NCBI GenBank assembly: GCA_937875395.1
Contig: CALNCU010000114.1
Span: 1 to 13,555 of the forward strand
DNA length: 13,555 nucleotides
Direction of reading: 5' to 3'
DNA from: an uncultured Armatimonadota bacterium
Lineage (GTDB): Bacteria > Armatimonadota > UBA5829 > DTJY01
The position numbers were made by a program, and so were the translations under genes. Below, piece by piece: positions 7,891-13,555 of this stretch (the first letter of the stretch is position 1; each line of letters starts with the position of its first letter). A model generated the notes under the pieces. The model made no database searches, was not told the DNA's origin, and was given only the letters and a program-made list of their open reading frames with translations.

Positions 7891-9011
7891 GAAAGCCCCG
7901 CCCCAGAAGCTATGCAATCTTTAAAAAAGAATTGATAGAGGTTTCAAGAGACCCGCGCACGCTTGCAATTATACTTTTTATGCCCATACTTATGCTTATA
8001 CTCTACGGGTACGGCGTCTCTACGGATATAAGAAACATCCCCATGGCCATACTTAACATGGATAGGTCCCCAAAGAGCCGCGAGTTTATACAAAGTTTTA
8101 CAAGTTCCAAATTCTTTACCGTTCAAAGTTATGCCGCAGGACCGCGGGATATAGACCGGGCCATAGATTCCGGGAATGCGCGGATAGGCCTTATTATTCC
8201 CCCAGGGTTTGGGAGAAGGCTTGAGCAGGGGAAGAGTTCGCCGGTTTTTATTGCGGTAGACGGATCTGAGCCCAACACGGCATCCGCCGCCATCTCTTAT
8301 ATAAGCACCATTGTGGGTACGTTCTCTGAGCAGGTGGTTGTAAGCAATATGCAGGTCAGCCGGCTTTATCCCGTTGACTTAAGGCCCAGGATATGGTTTA
8401 ACCCGGAGCTTAGAAGCATAAACTTTATAGTGCCGGGGCTTGTGGCCATAATACTTATGATGATGTCTGCGCTACTTACATCCGGCACTATTGCTCGCGA
8501 GAGGGAACACGGCACCATGGAGCCGCTTATTGCATCTCCCATAAAGAAGTGGGAGCTTATGGCGGGCAAAATTGCGGCTTACACGTTAATTGCCTTTGCA
8601 GATATAGCTCTTGTGCTTCTGGTGGGGACTATCTGGTTTCAGGTGCCGTTCAGGGGAAGCATTCCGCTGCTTCTTATTATGTCCGGGCTCTTTCTTACCA
8701 GCTCGCTGGGGCTTGGGCTTCTTATATCTTCCAGGTCGGAGACGCAGCAGAGCGCAACTCTTCTTGCGTTTATTGCAACCCTTATCCCCGGCCTTCTGCT
8801 CTCCGGCTTTATCTTCCCAATATCAAGCATGCCGGTGCCGGTTCAGGTTATTACCTATCTTATCCCCGCCCGTTACTTTCTGGTGATAGTAAGGGGGATA
8901 TTCCTTAAGGGCACAGGGCTGGGCGATATCTGGATGCAGGCGCTCCCCATGACACTACTGGGGCTGCTGCTCTTCATTCTAAGCATAAGAGCCTTCAGGA
9001 AACAGCTGTAG
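7887..9011 (+). CDS. ABC-2 type exporter, permease protein
   Basis: This membrane subunit partners the ATPase just upstream. The 374-residue protein has the ABC-2 (YbhS/YbhR-like) plan. A cytoplasmic start KELIEVSRDPRT leads into a first membrane segment at about 25-44. A large outside domain of about 135 residues follows, then five or so more membrane segments (about 182-203, 230-250, 258-280, 288-310, 345-367). The conserved cytoplasmic motif GTIAREREHGTME lies after the second segment. Proteobacterial relatives often have two permeases and an HlyD-type periplasmic adaptor; neither a second permease nor an adaptor is present here, so this would work as a homodimer. The ATG at 7887 overlaps the ATPase stop by 4 nt. 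Translation ends 7 bp from the convergent dehydrogenase stop. Confidence 0.95.
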   Translation: MRKPRPRSYAIFKKELIEVSRDPRTLAIILFMPILMLILYGYGVSTDIRNIPMAILNMDRSPKSREFIQSFTSSKFFTVQSYAAGPRDIDRAIDSGNARIGLIIPPGFGRRLEQGKSSPVFIAVDGSEPNTASAAISYISTIVGTFSEQVVVSNMQVSRLYPVDLRPRIWFNPELRSINFIVPGLVAIILMMMSALLTSGTIAREREHGTMEPLIASPIKKWELMAGKIAAYTLIAFADIALVLLVGTIWFQVPFRGSIPLLLIMSGLFLTSSLGLGLLISSRSETQQSATLLAFIATLIPGLLLSGFIFPISSMPVPVQVITYLIPARYFLVIVRGIFLKGTGLGDIWMQALPMTLLGLLLFILSIRAFRKQL

Positions 9012-9018
9012 GCATCTA

Positions 9019-10410
9019 TCAGGCCGCCTCTGCTGCATGCAGCAGAGGCGCCTCTTCTTCTAATATAACCGGGTTACGCCCTATTCCATAGTAGTCAAAG
9101 CCCATGCAAGATACCCGGCCTGCATCAAGCATGTTCCTGCCGTCAAAGATTATTCGGCGGGCGACAAGGGCCTTCAGCCGTTCAAAATCCAGGTGCCTGA
9201 ACTCATCCCACTCTGTTACTATAAGTATTGCGGATGTATCTTTGCATGCCTGGTACAGATCCGGGCAATAGGTAATCTGCGGGTAGATACTCCGGCAATT
9301 TTCTGCGGCAATGGGATCGTATGCGCTTACGTTAGCCCCGCCGGAGAGGAGCCGGCCTATCACATCAATGGATTTGGCATCACGCATATCATCCGTATTT
9401 GGCTTAAAGGCAAGTCCAAGGACTGCAATGTTGCATCCGTCCAGACCGCCAAGAACATCCTCAACCCTGTCCACAAACCGGTTGGGCTGGAACTGGTTGA
9501 TGTCAAGAGTGGAATTAAGCATGTTGCAATTGCATCCAAGTTTTGACATGGTATGGACAAGGGCCTTTACATCCTTGCCAAAGCAGGAGCCGCCGAAACC
9601 CAGCCCGGCCTGCAGAAACTGCTCGCCTATGCGCTTATCATAGCCCATACCCTTTGCCACCTGAGTTATGTCGCCGCCAACCTTTTCGCAGAGTGTGGCA
9701 ATGGAGTTTATGAAGGAAATTTTGCTTGCAAGAAAGGCGTTTGAGGCATATTTTATAATCTCGGCGCTGGTGATATCCGTTATGAGCATGGGACGCTCCA
9801 GAAGTGCATATAGTTCCAGCAGCCGCATAGCCACTTTGTGGGAGGAAGCGCCTATCACAATCCTGTCGGGATAGAGCGTATCATGCATGGCGGAACCTTC
9901 TCTTAGGAATTCCGGGTTTGAAACAACATCAAAGTTTACATTCTGCCGCTTGTTTTTATTTATTATCTGGTATACAAGGTTCCCGGTTCCTATGGGTACC
10001 GTGCTTTTGTTTACTACTACCTTGTAGCCGTTTATGTGTTGGGCTATCTGGTGTGCCGCCCCGGTAACCTGGGATAGGTCCGGCTCGCCATCATCCCCTG
10101 GGGGGGTGCCTACTGCAATAAAGATTATCTCGCTCTCCCTGATACCCCTGCCCAGATCAGTGGTGAATGAGAGCCGGCCGTCCTCTGCATTCCTAAGCAC
10201 CAAATCCTCCAGGCCGGGCTCGTAGATGGGAATCTTCCCTGCCCTTAACATATCTATCTTCTCTTTGTTTGTATCTATGCATATCACCTGGTTTCCCAGA
10301 TGGGCAAAAACAACTCCCGTGACAAGGCCCACATAGCCGGTGCCTATCACACTTATGCGAATTTGAGATCCATTCCGCTTAAACGCCTTGAAGGGTTGAG
10401 AGCCTTGCAT
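9019..10410 (-). CDS. ugd: UDP-glucose 6-dehydrogenase
   Basis: The enzyme oxidises UDP-glucose to UDP-glucuronate with two NAD, feeding capsule, exopolysaccharide or cell-wall glycan synthesis. The 463-residue product has the NAD-binding start ISVIGTGYVGLVTG, IFIAVGTPPGDDGEPDL, VNKSTVPIGTG, SNPEFLREGSA, the catalytic cysteine in GFGGSCFGKD (Cys about 276), and the C-terminal UDP-binding domain with FKPNTDDMRDAKS. The ATG at 10410 is preferred because AAAGGA lies about 8 nt upstream. The open frame continues to 10644, but that part runs through the intergenic repeats and does not resemble the family. The gene ends with tandem stops TGA-TAG. No polysaccharide genes flank it. Related UDP-ManNAc dehydrogenases share the fold, but the motifs fit the UDP-glucose group better. 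Confidence 0.95.
   Translation of the reverse strand: MQGSQPFKAFKRNGSQIRISVIGTGYVGLVTGVVFAHLGNQVICIDTNKEKIDMLRAGKIPIYEPGLEDLVLRNAEDGRLSFTTDLGRGIRESEIIFIAVGTPPGDDGEPDLSQVTGAAHQIAQHINGYKVVVNKSTVPIGTGNLVYQIINKNKRQNVNFDVVSNPEFLREGSAMHDTLYPDRIVIGASSHKVAMRLLELYALLERPMLITDITSAEIIKYASNAFLASKISFINSIATLCEKVGGDITQVAKGMGYDKRIGEQFLQAGLGFGGSCFGKDVKALVHTMSKLGCNCNMLNSTLDINQFQPNRFVDRVEDVLGGLDGCNIAVLGLAFKPNTDDMRDAKSIDVIGRLLSGGANVSAYDPIAAENCRSIYPQITYCPDLYQACKDTSAILIVTEWDEFRHLDFERLKALVARRIIFDGRNMLDAGRVSCMGFDYYGIGRNPVILEEEAPLLHAAEAA
9026..9049. terminator. Perfect 24-bp palindrome inside the end of ugd, possible bidirectional terminator
   Basis: Positions 9026-9037 (GCCTCTGCTGCA) are exactly complementary to 9038-9049, giving a 24-bp inverted repeat without spacer. 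It encodes part of the last ten residues of the dehydrogenase (PLLHAAEAA) and lies 15 bp past the permease stop. Position between convergent genes suggests a shared terminator, but no clear T run follows on either strand (CTTCTTCTAA on the plus side), so an RNA-stabilising role is equally possible. Confidence 0.45.
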
Positions 10411-10468
10411 AATTTTATCCTTTCTACATCTAGTGTTCTGTAAACTTGGATTTGCGAGTTCAAACAGG

Positions 10469-10513
10469 GCTTCGGCAGCGGCGTGCCAAGGCACTCTGCG
10501 ACCGAAGTATCGC
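10469..10513. repeat. Structured intergenic repeat, copy B1
   Basis: The outer stem CTTCGG/CCGAAG encloses CAGCGGCG and CTCTGCGA. The apical stem is the perfect GTGCC-AA-GGCAC (10483-10494), absent in this form from other copies. The flanks around the apical stem are almost identical to copies A1 and B2, so the apical bases vary while the arms are conserved. It lies between the response-regulator terminator and ugd. Confidence 0.8.
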
Positions 10514-10517
10514 CCCC

Positions 10518-10574
10518 GGGGTTGATGCCCCTTGCTTCGGCAGCGGCGCTTTACGGCTCTGCGACCGAAGTATC
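10518..10574. repeat. Structured intergenic repeat, copy B2
   Basis: This is the second unit, 65 nt after B1. The spacer hairpin is GGGG (10518-10521), loop TTGATG, CCCC (10528-10531). The main hairpin has CTTCGG/CCGAAG arms as in B1; its apical part (GCTTTACGGC) pairs only weakly. The sequence GTTGATGC-CCTTGCTTCGGCAGCGGCG matches copy A1 at all but one position, about 10.5 kb away. Confidence 0.8.
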
Positions 10575-10718
10575 CTAGAATAATTAAGTTTACACGCCAC
10601 CGGATTTTGCCCGATGCGCAAGTTGTATTACCCTGTTTTGGCACAGAACCGCCCGCTGGACGAACTCTGCGCTCCGCAATATATTACCCACAACCCATCG
10701 CGCATAACCTGGGCCTCT

Positions 10719-10759
10719 AAAAATAAAAAGGCGGGGCACCATAAGGTACTCCGCCTTTT
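10719..10759 (-). terminator. Rho-independent terminator of the response regulator
   Basis: On the minus strand a 15-bp stem runs from 10759-10745 (AAAAGGCGGAGTACC), through loop TTAT, to 10740-10726. It contains one mismatch and one wobble pair. It is followed by TTTTTATTTTT down to 10719. It begins 24 nt after the response-regulator stop codon, so it is well placed to end that transcript before ugd. Confidence 0.88.
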
Positions 10760-10782
10760 ATATAAACAGTGGTTATGCCGCG

Positions 10783-11484
10783 TTATGAACCTGCGATTAG
10801 CTCAAACTTATACCCTACACCCCATATTGTGGTTATGCGGCAAGATGCAAAATCCCCTTCTACTTTTCTGCGCAGACGCTTTATATGCTGATCCACGGTG
10901 CGCTCATCGCCCAAAAACTCATCGTAATCCCACACTTGTTTCAGGAGCTGCTCTCTTGTAAATACCCGGTCGCGGTTGCTTGCCAGATGCCAGAGAAGAT
11001 CAAACTCTTTTGGGGTGAGCTCTATGCGCCTGTCGTTTACAGTGACTTCTCTTGAGAGCAGGTTCATATAGAATCCTGTTAGATTCAACACCTGGATATC
11101 ATCAGGAGACTGTGCGGATGCTGCGCGGCGGAGGACTGCCTTTACCCTGGCCATAAGCTCTCTTACGCTAAAGGGCTTGGTAATGTAATCATCTGCGCCC
11201 ATCTCTAGGCCAAGTACTCTGTCAAATTCATCTGTGCGCGCGGTAACCATTATGACGGGGGTGTTTGCAAAACGTCTTATTTCGCGCAGCACCTCCAGCC
11301 CATCCATTTCGGGAAGCATAACATCTAATATCATAAGCGAAGGTTTCTGCTCTTTTGCAGTTGTAAGGGCCTCCCTGCCGTTATACGCACATACGGGCTC
11401 AAATCCCGACATCTCCAACTGCAATTTTATTAGTTCACAGGTAGCATCATCATCATCTACAATCAAAATTCTCTGTTTAGCCAC
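10783..11484 (-). CDS. OmpR/PhoB-family response regulator
   Basis: This is a DNA-binding transcription regulator switched by phosphorylation. The 233-residue product has a receiver domain with the acidic cluster VDDDD (9-13), phospho-acceptor Asp54 in LMILDVMLPEMDG, Thr81 and Lys103 (ITKPFS). A winged-helix domain follows, with LTPKEFDLLWHLASN, the recognition region RTVDQHIKRLRRKV, and the terminal hairpin TIWGVGYKFE. The GTG at 11484 is chosen because AAGGGA lies 7 nt upstream and the protein then starts at the usual place (AKQRILIVDDD). The same frame is open to an ATG at 11592, which would add 36 partly hydrophobic residues. No histidine kinase gene is adjacent, so the partner is unknown. 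A strong promoter lies about 425 nt upstream. Confidence 0.95.
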   Translation of the reverse strand: MAKQRILIVDDDDATCELIKLQLEMSGFEPVCAYNGREALTTAKEQKPSLMILDVMLPEMDGLEVLREIRRFANTPVIMVTARTDEFDRVLGLEMGADDYITKPFSVRELMARVKAVLRRAASAQSPDDIQVLNLTGFYMNLLSREVTVNDRRIELTPKEFDLLWHLASNRDRVFTREQLLKQVWDYDEFLGDERTVDQHIKRLRRKVEGDFASCRITTIWGVGYKFELIAGS

Positions 11485-11911
11485 GTTATCGTCCCTTCCC
11501 GCCTCTATATAAGCAAGATCAAGCAGTGCAACAGCCCATAAAGACAGCAGAACGCACGCATGCAGCGCAAAATAGTTCCGGCGCTCATGCATGGCAGAGA
11601 TCTGCTATAAAATTGCAATTGGGTGCTACCCCACCAAACTAGGTACACTATGCGGCAAGCTTATGAGAAAAATAATGGATATAAGGGCTGAGCGTAAGCT
11701 GCAACTGTCATCTCCTGCGTACTGCACGGCAAAGCTGATTCCGGCTGGCTATTACCAACAGCAATAAGGACTGCATAAACCAGGCGGTTCAGTCACAGAA
11801 TGTTGAAGACAAACACACGGGCTGTATGCAGAATATTGGTATTTAGATTAACCGGTGGTGGGTTCGCCCCGATTCAAACAACAAAGTTAGGCGTATCTAC
11901 CCGCTAACTTG
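11485..11911 (-). other. Probable long structured leader of the response regulator, or a separate small RNA
   Basis: Transcription from the promoter at 11918-11946 would start near 11911 and cross about 427 nt before the GTG start. The first RNA segment folds as AAGTTAG (11910-11904) with CTAACTT (11890-11884). Next comes GGG-GCGAA-CCC near 11860-11870. A third hairpin is GACTG (11794-11790) with CAGTC (11773-11769), enclosing AACC-GCCT-GGTT and a bulge TATG. No known riboswitch, tmRNA, RNase P, SRP or tRNA core was recognised, and no clear terminator was seen inside, so a leader is slightly favoured over a free RNA. Confidence 0.4.
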
Positions 11912-11917
11912 GATGCA

Positions 11918-11946
11918 AGTATACATAATTATGACAGGATTGTCAA
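11918..11946 (-). promoter_or_regulatory. Near-consensus promoter reading toward the response regulator
   Basis: On the minus strand TTGACA (11946-11941) is a perfect -35 box, the spacer is the ideal 17 nt, and TATACT (11923-11918) is a -10 box with one mismatch. It is the strongest promoter match found in the window. The nearest downstream gene in this direction is the response regulator at 11484. Confidence 0.75.
11932..11945. promoter_or_regulatory. Inverted repeat over the -35 box, possible operator
   Basis: TGACA-GGAT-TGTCA is an exact 5-4-5 inverted repeat that covers most of the -35 box of the promoter at 11918-11946. A second short palindrome, CATAATTATG (11924-11933), fills much of the spacer. 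A bound repressor here would block RNA polymerase. The cognate regulator is unknown; autoregulation by the response regulator is possible but OmpR-type sites are usually direct repeats. Confidence 0.4.
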
Positions 11947-12040
11947 TAGCATAGTGCAAACTTTAACGGTTCCCTGAGCGCCTGCATGCCGGCTTTGGAT
12001 AACATGCAATATAGCAGAACATGGACTTTGTTTTAACAGT
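11947..12040. other. Non-coding stretch without recognised features
   Basis: Together with 11485-11946 and the following terminator this forms a 628-bp interval without a confident gene. This part contains only a small palindrome TTTAAC-A-GTTAAA (12032-12044). No open frame with a ribosome binding site and no RNA gene was recognised. Confidence 0.5.
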
Positions 12041-12085
12041 TAAATAAGGGCATAAGACCGCCGGAACGGAGCCAATCTTATGTCC
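12041..12085 (-). terminator. Probable terminator of the cmk-plsC operon
   Basis: On the minus strand GGACATAAGA (12085-12076) pairs with TCTTATGCCC (12057-12048) with one mismatch. The long loop can itself fold through GGC and CCG segments. TTATTTA follows. It starts 27 nt after the plsC stop codon. The T run is interrupted, so strength is uncertain. Confidence 0.55.
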
Positions 12086-12112
12086 TTGTTTCTGACTGCT
12101 ACACAGCGCTTG

Positions 12113-12739
12113 CTATGCTTGAGAAGAGATGCCGTTCCTGAGGATTGAGACAGCCTCCATAATACGGCTGCCTGTCTCTTTTACGGCTTCACGGGAGTCA
12201 GCAGATTCGTATAAATCTGTGAAGAATAAGGGTTTTCCAAATGATACTTTTATATGTTTTCTGTAAAGCCGCTTTGCATGCGGGGGAAGCACGCCATCCG
12301 TCCCGGTAATTGCAACGGGAACCACGGGAGCCTTTGATTTAAGCGCAATAAGCCCTATCCCGGCGACGGCCTTGCCAAGCTTTCCGTCCAGGCTTCTGGT
12401 GCCCTCCGGGAAGATACATACCACTTTGCCGGATTGCAACAGGCCGATTGCGTGCTTAAGGGCTCTTCTGTCTGCGCTTCCGCGCCGTACGGGAAAGGTG
12501 CCGACGCCCCTTATCATGGCTCCCAGGATGGGCGGCTTGAAGAGCTCTTCCTTGGCCATAAAATGAACCTGGCGCCCGGGGCAGCAGCACCCCACCACGG
12601 GAGGGTCTGTGAAGCTTATATGATTTGGGGCAAATATTACTCCCCCGGATTTTGGAATGTTCTCTGTTCCCGTTACGCTTATGCCGCCGGTGGCGCAAAA
12701 CAGAAGCTTAAAGATTGCACAGCCTATCCAGTAGAGCAT
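12113..12739 (-). CDS. plsC: 1-acyl-sn-glycerol-3-phosphate acyltransferase
   Basis: PlsC adds the second acyl chain to lysophosphatidic acid at the cytoplasmic membrane, giving phosphatidic acid for phospholipid synthesis. The 208-residue product begins with a hydrophobic segment (LYWIGCAIFKLLFC). It has the catalytic HX4D motif NHISFTD (His40-Asp45), the substrate segment VGTFPVRRGSADRRA (about 79-92), FPEGTRS (110-116) and VPVAITGTDG. Its ATG at 12739 overlaps the end of cmk by 16 nt, so translation is probably coupled; cmk-plsC is a well-known neighbour pair. Three consecutive cysteines (about 51-53, in VVGCCCPGR) are unusual for the family. A related glycerol-phosphate acyltransferase role is less likely given size and motifs. 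Confidence 0.95.
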   Translation of the reverse strand: MLYWIGCAIFKLLFCATGGISVTGTENIPKSGGVIFAPNHISFTDPPVVGCCCPGRQVHFMAKEELFKPPILGAMIRGVGTFPVRRGSADRRALKHAIGLLQSGKVVCIFPEGTRSLDGKLGKAVAGIGLIALKSKAPVVPVAITGTDGVLPPHAKRLYRKHIKVSFGKPLFFTDLYESADSREAVKETGSRIMEAVSILRNGISSQA

Positions 12740-13413
12740 TCAGCACTCATCCTTTCAGAGCTGATATTTAAAATCTGTTCAACAACCTCTTCTATTGAAA
12801 GGTTATCCGTGTTCACCTCTACTGCGCCCGAAGCCTTTACAAGCGGGCTGTCGGCGCGGGTGCTGTCGCGGTGGTCGCGTTCTTCTATGTCATGGCGCAA
12901 ACTATCAAGGTTCACATCCATGCCGGCGGCCTTCATCTCCTTGTAACGGCGCATGGCGCGTTCATTTGCAGAGGCCGTAAGGAAGATTTTAATCTGCGCA
13001 TCCGGCAGCACTACGGAGCCTATATCCCGCCCCTCCATTACCACGCCGCCGCAACCGGCAAGCTCTCTCTGGCGGGCGACAAGGAGCCGCCGCACGCCCG
13101 GGATGGCGGAGACAGGCGAGGAGAGTCTTGTTACTTCCGGCGTTCTTATCTCACGGGAGATATCTTTGCCGTCTACGAATATTTTTGATCCATCGCCCTC
13201 TGCAAAATCTATCTCTGTGTTACGTACCATATCTATAATGGAATCTTCATCAGAGAGCGGAATGCCCGCCTTGAGCATCTTCCAGGCGACCGCCCTGTAC
13301 ATGGCCCCCGTATCTATATACTTGAGGCCCAGTATATGGGAGACCCGGCGCGCAATGGTGGTCTTTCCCGCCCCGGCCGGCCCGTCTATAGCTATGGAAA
13401 TCTTCCTGCACAT
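12724..13413 (-). CDS. cmk: Cytidylate kinase
   Basis: The enzyme phosphorylates CMP and dCMP with ATP in pyrimidine nucleotide recycling. The 229-residue product has the P-loop GPAGAGKTT (11-19), the DTGAMYR motif (34-40), EGRDIG (127-132) and the lid motif RDHRDSTRADSP (179-190), all typical of the bacterial CMP kinase family. The ATG at 13413 is chosen because AGGGAG lies about 5 nt upstream; a GTG two codons earlier at 13419 would touch that site. It leads the cmk-plsC pair with a 16-nt overlap. A minimal copy of the intergenic repeat hairpin lies about 55 nt upstream. Only a weak promoter match (TTGCCT, 17 nt, TAATCT) was seen just before the gene. Confidence 0.97.
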   Translation of the reverse strand: MCRKISIAIDGPAGAGKTTIARRVSHILGLKYIDTGAMYRAVAWKMLKAGIPLSDEDSIIDMVRNTEIDFAEGDGSKIFVDGKDISREIRTPEVTRLSSPVSAIPGVRRLLVARQRELAGCGGVVMEGRDIGSVVLPDAQIKIFLTASANERAMRRYKEMKAAGMDVNLDSLRHDIEERDHRDSTRADSPLVKASGAVEVNTDNLSIEEVVEQILNISSERMSAECSTG

Positions 13414-13467
13414 ATGCACTCCCTGTATGCAAGATTAAAGAAATTCTTATGGTTAGGCAACGCAACG

Positions 13468-13492
13468 CCTTCGGCTCATGGGCCGAAGCATC
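13468..13492. repeat. Minimal copy (C) of the intergenic repeat hairpin
   Basis: CTTCGGC (13469-13475) pairs with GCCGAAG (13482-13488) around a six-base loop, and CATC follows as in copy A2. The CAGCGGCG and CTCTGCGA arms of the larger copies are missing. It lies upstream of cmk and within its likely promoter or leader region. Membership in the same family is an inference from the shared outer stem and tail. Nothing else was recognised in 13414-13555. Confidence 0.5.
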
Positions 13493-13555
13493 GTGCAAAT
13501 CCCTAACATTCGCACCCCTCCAACACCTGTCAGCAACAGCCAGGAGAGGCCTGGG

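Larger units (their letters stand above)
10411..10782. other. Gene-free interval between ugd and the response regulator
   Basis: This 372-bp interval holds the repeat pair B1-B2 (10469-10574) and the response-regulator terminator (10719-10759). A 9-bp inverted repeat TGTAAACTT (10439-10447) and AAGTTTACA (10586-10594) brackets the repeat pair. No convincing promoter for ugd was found, although one must lie here if the terminator works. Nothing recognisable was seen in 10595-10718. Confidence 0.6.

Noticed and set aside
10469..10574. CRISPR-like tandem repeat
   Set aside because: Only two units are present, the intervening sequence is itself conserved in the distant copy, and no cas genes are seen.
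10411..10644. Open frame extending ugd by 78 codons upstream
   Set aside because: The extension runs through the intergenic repeat pair, has no family resemblance, and the ATG at 10410 has a clear ribosome binding site.
11708..11776. 22-codon open frame (MQSLLLLVIAS...) in the leader
   Set aside because: The start codon has no ribosome binding site and lies in a hairpin; frames of this length are expected by chance.
11860..11885. TTTGAATC on the minus strand resembling a tRNA T-loop, and GAACC-N7-GGTTAATC recalling part of the c-di-AMP (ydaO) riboswitch
   Set aside because: The flanking bases do not pair as a T-stem and there is no cloverleaf. The conserved 3' half of the ydaO core (GACAGCTAAC type) is missing, so neither call can be supported.
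11593..12112. tmRNA, RNase P, 6S or SRP RNA in the large gap
   Set aside because: None of the conserved core sequences of these RNAs was seen on either strand, despite interest in a tmRNA because smpB is in the window.

Overview
This window is a stretch of ordinary bacterial chromosome. It holds twelve confident protein genes, and no tRNA, rRNA, insertion sequence, phage gene or CRISPR array was seen. The gene order points to a lineage with Terrabacteria-type synteny. On the minus strand the order is gmk-coaBC-metK-priA-def; metK between coaBC and priA recalls Actinobacteria, and the block as a whole recalls Firmicutes and Actinobacteria. cmk-plsC is a common Firmicutes-type pair. The species or phylum cannot be named from these genes alone; a less-sampled phylum is possible. 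The window is moderately GC-rich, ATA codons are freely used, and TTG and GTG starts occur (priA, the ABC ATPase, the response regulator).

Layout. Positions 1-127 hold a structured repeat pair downstream of def. Positions 128-6238 are a minus-strand housekeeping cluster, read right to left: gmk, coaBC (8-nt overlap), metK, priA, def. rpoZ, which often follows gmk, is missing here. Positions 6239-6378 are a compact divergent promoter region. Reading right from it are smpB, then a two-gene ABC-2 type exporter (ATPase and permease with an ATGA overlap). The permease converges on a minus-strand UDP-glucose dehydrogenase gene, with only 7 bp between their stop codons and a perfect 24-bp palindrome inside the end of the dehydrogenase gene. 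Further right are a second copy of the repeat pair, a strong terminator, an orphan OmpR/PhoB-type response regulator, and about 630 bp without a confident gene. The minus-strand pair cmk-plsC (16-nt overlap) closes the window, with a minimal copy of the repeat hairpin just upstream of cmk.

How the genes work together. Most are core functions: GMP and CMP phosphorylation, coenzyme A and S-adenosylmethionine synthesis, replication restart, N-terminal deformylation, ribosome rescue, and acylation of lysophosphatidic acid. The exporter, the dehydrogenase (UDP-glucuronate for surface polysaccharide) and the response regulator are more lineage-specific and have no visible functional partners here.

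The parts not explained by ordinary genes are: (1) a dispersed, two-hairpin intergenic repeat whose copies differ in loop and stem sequence but mostly keep base-pairing; (2) a near-consensus promoter (TTGACA-N17-TATACT) with an inverted repeat over its -35 box, placed about 425 nt upstream of the response-regulator start, so that it would drive a long structured leader or a small RNA; (3) the coding palindrome between the convergent genes. No clearly new multi-gene system was found.
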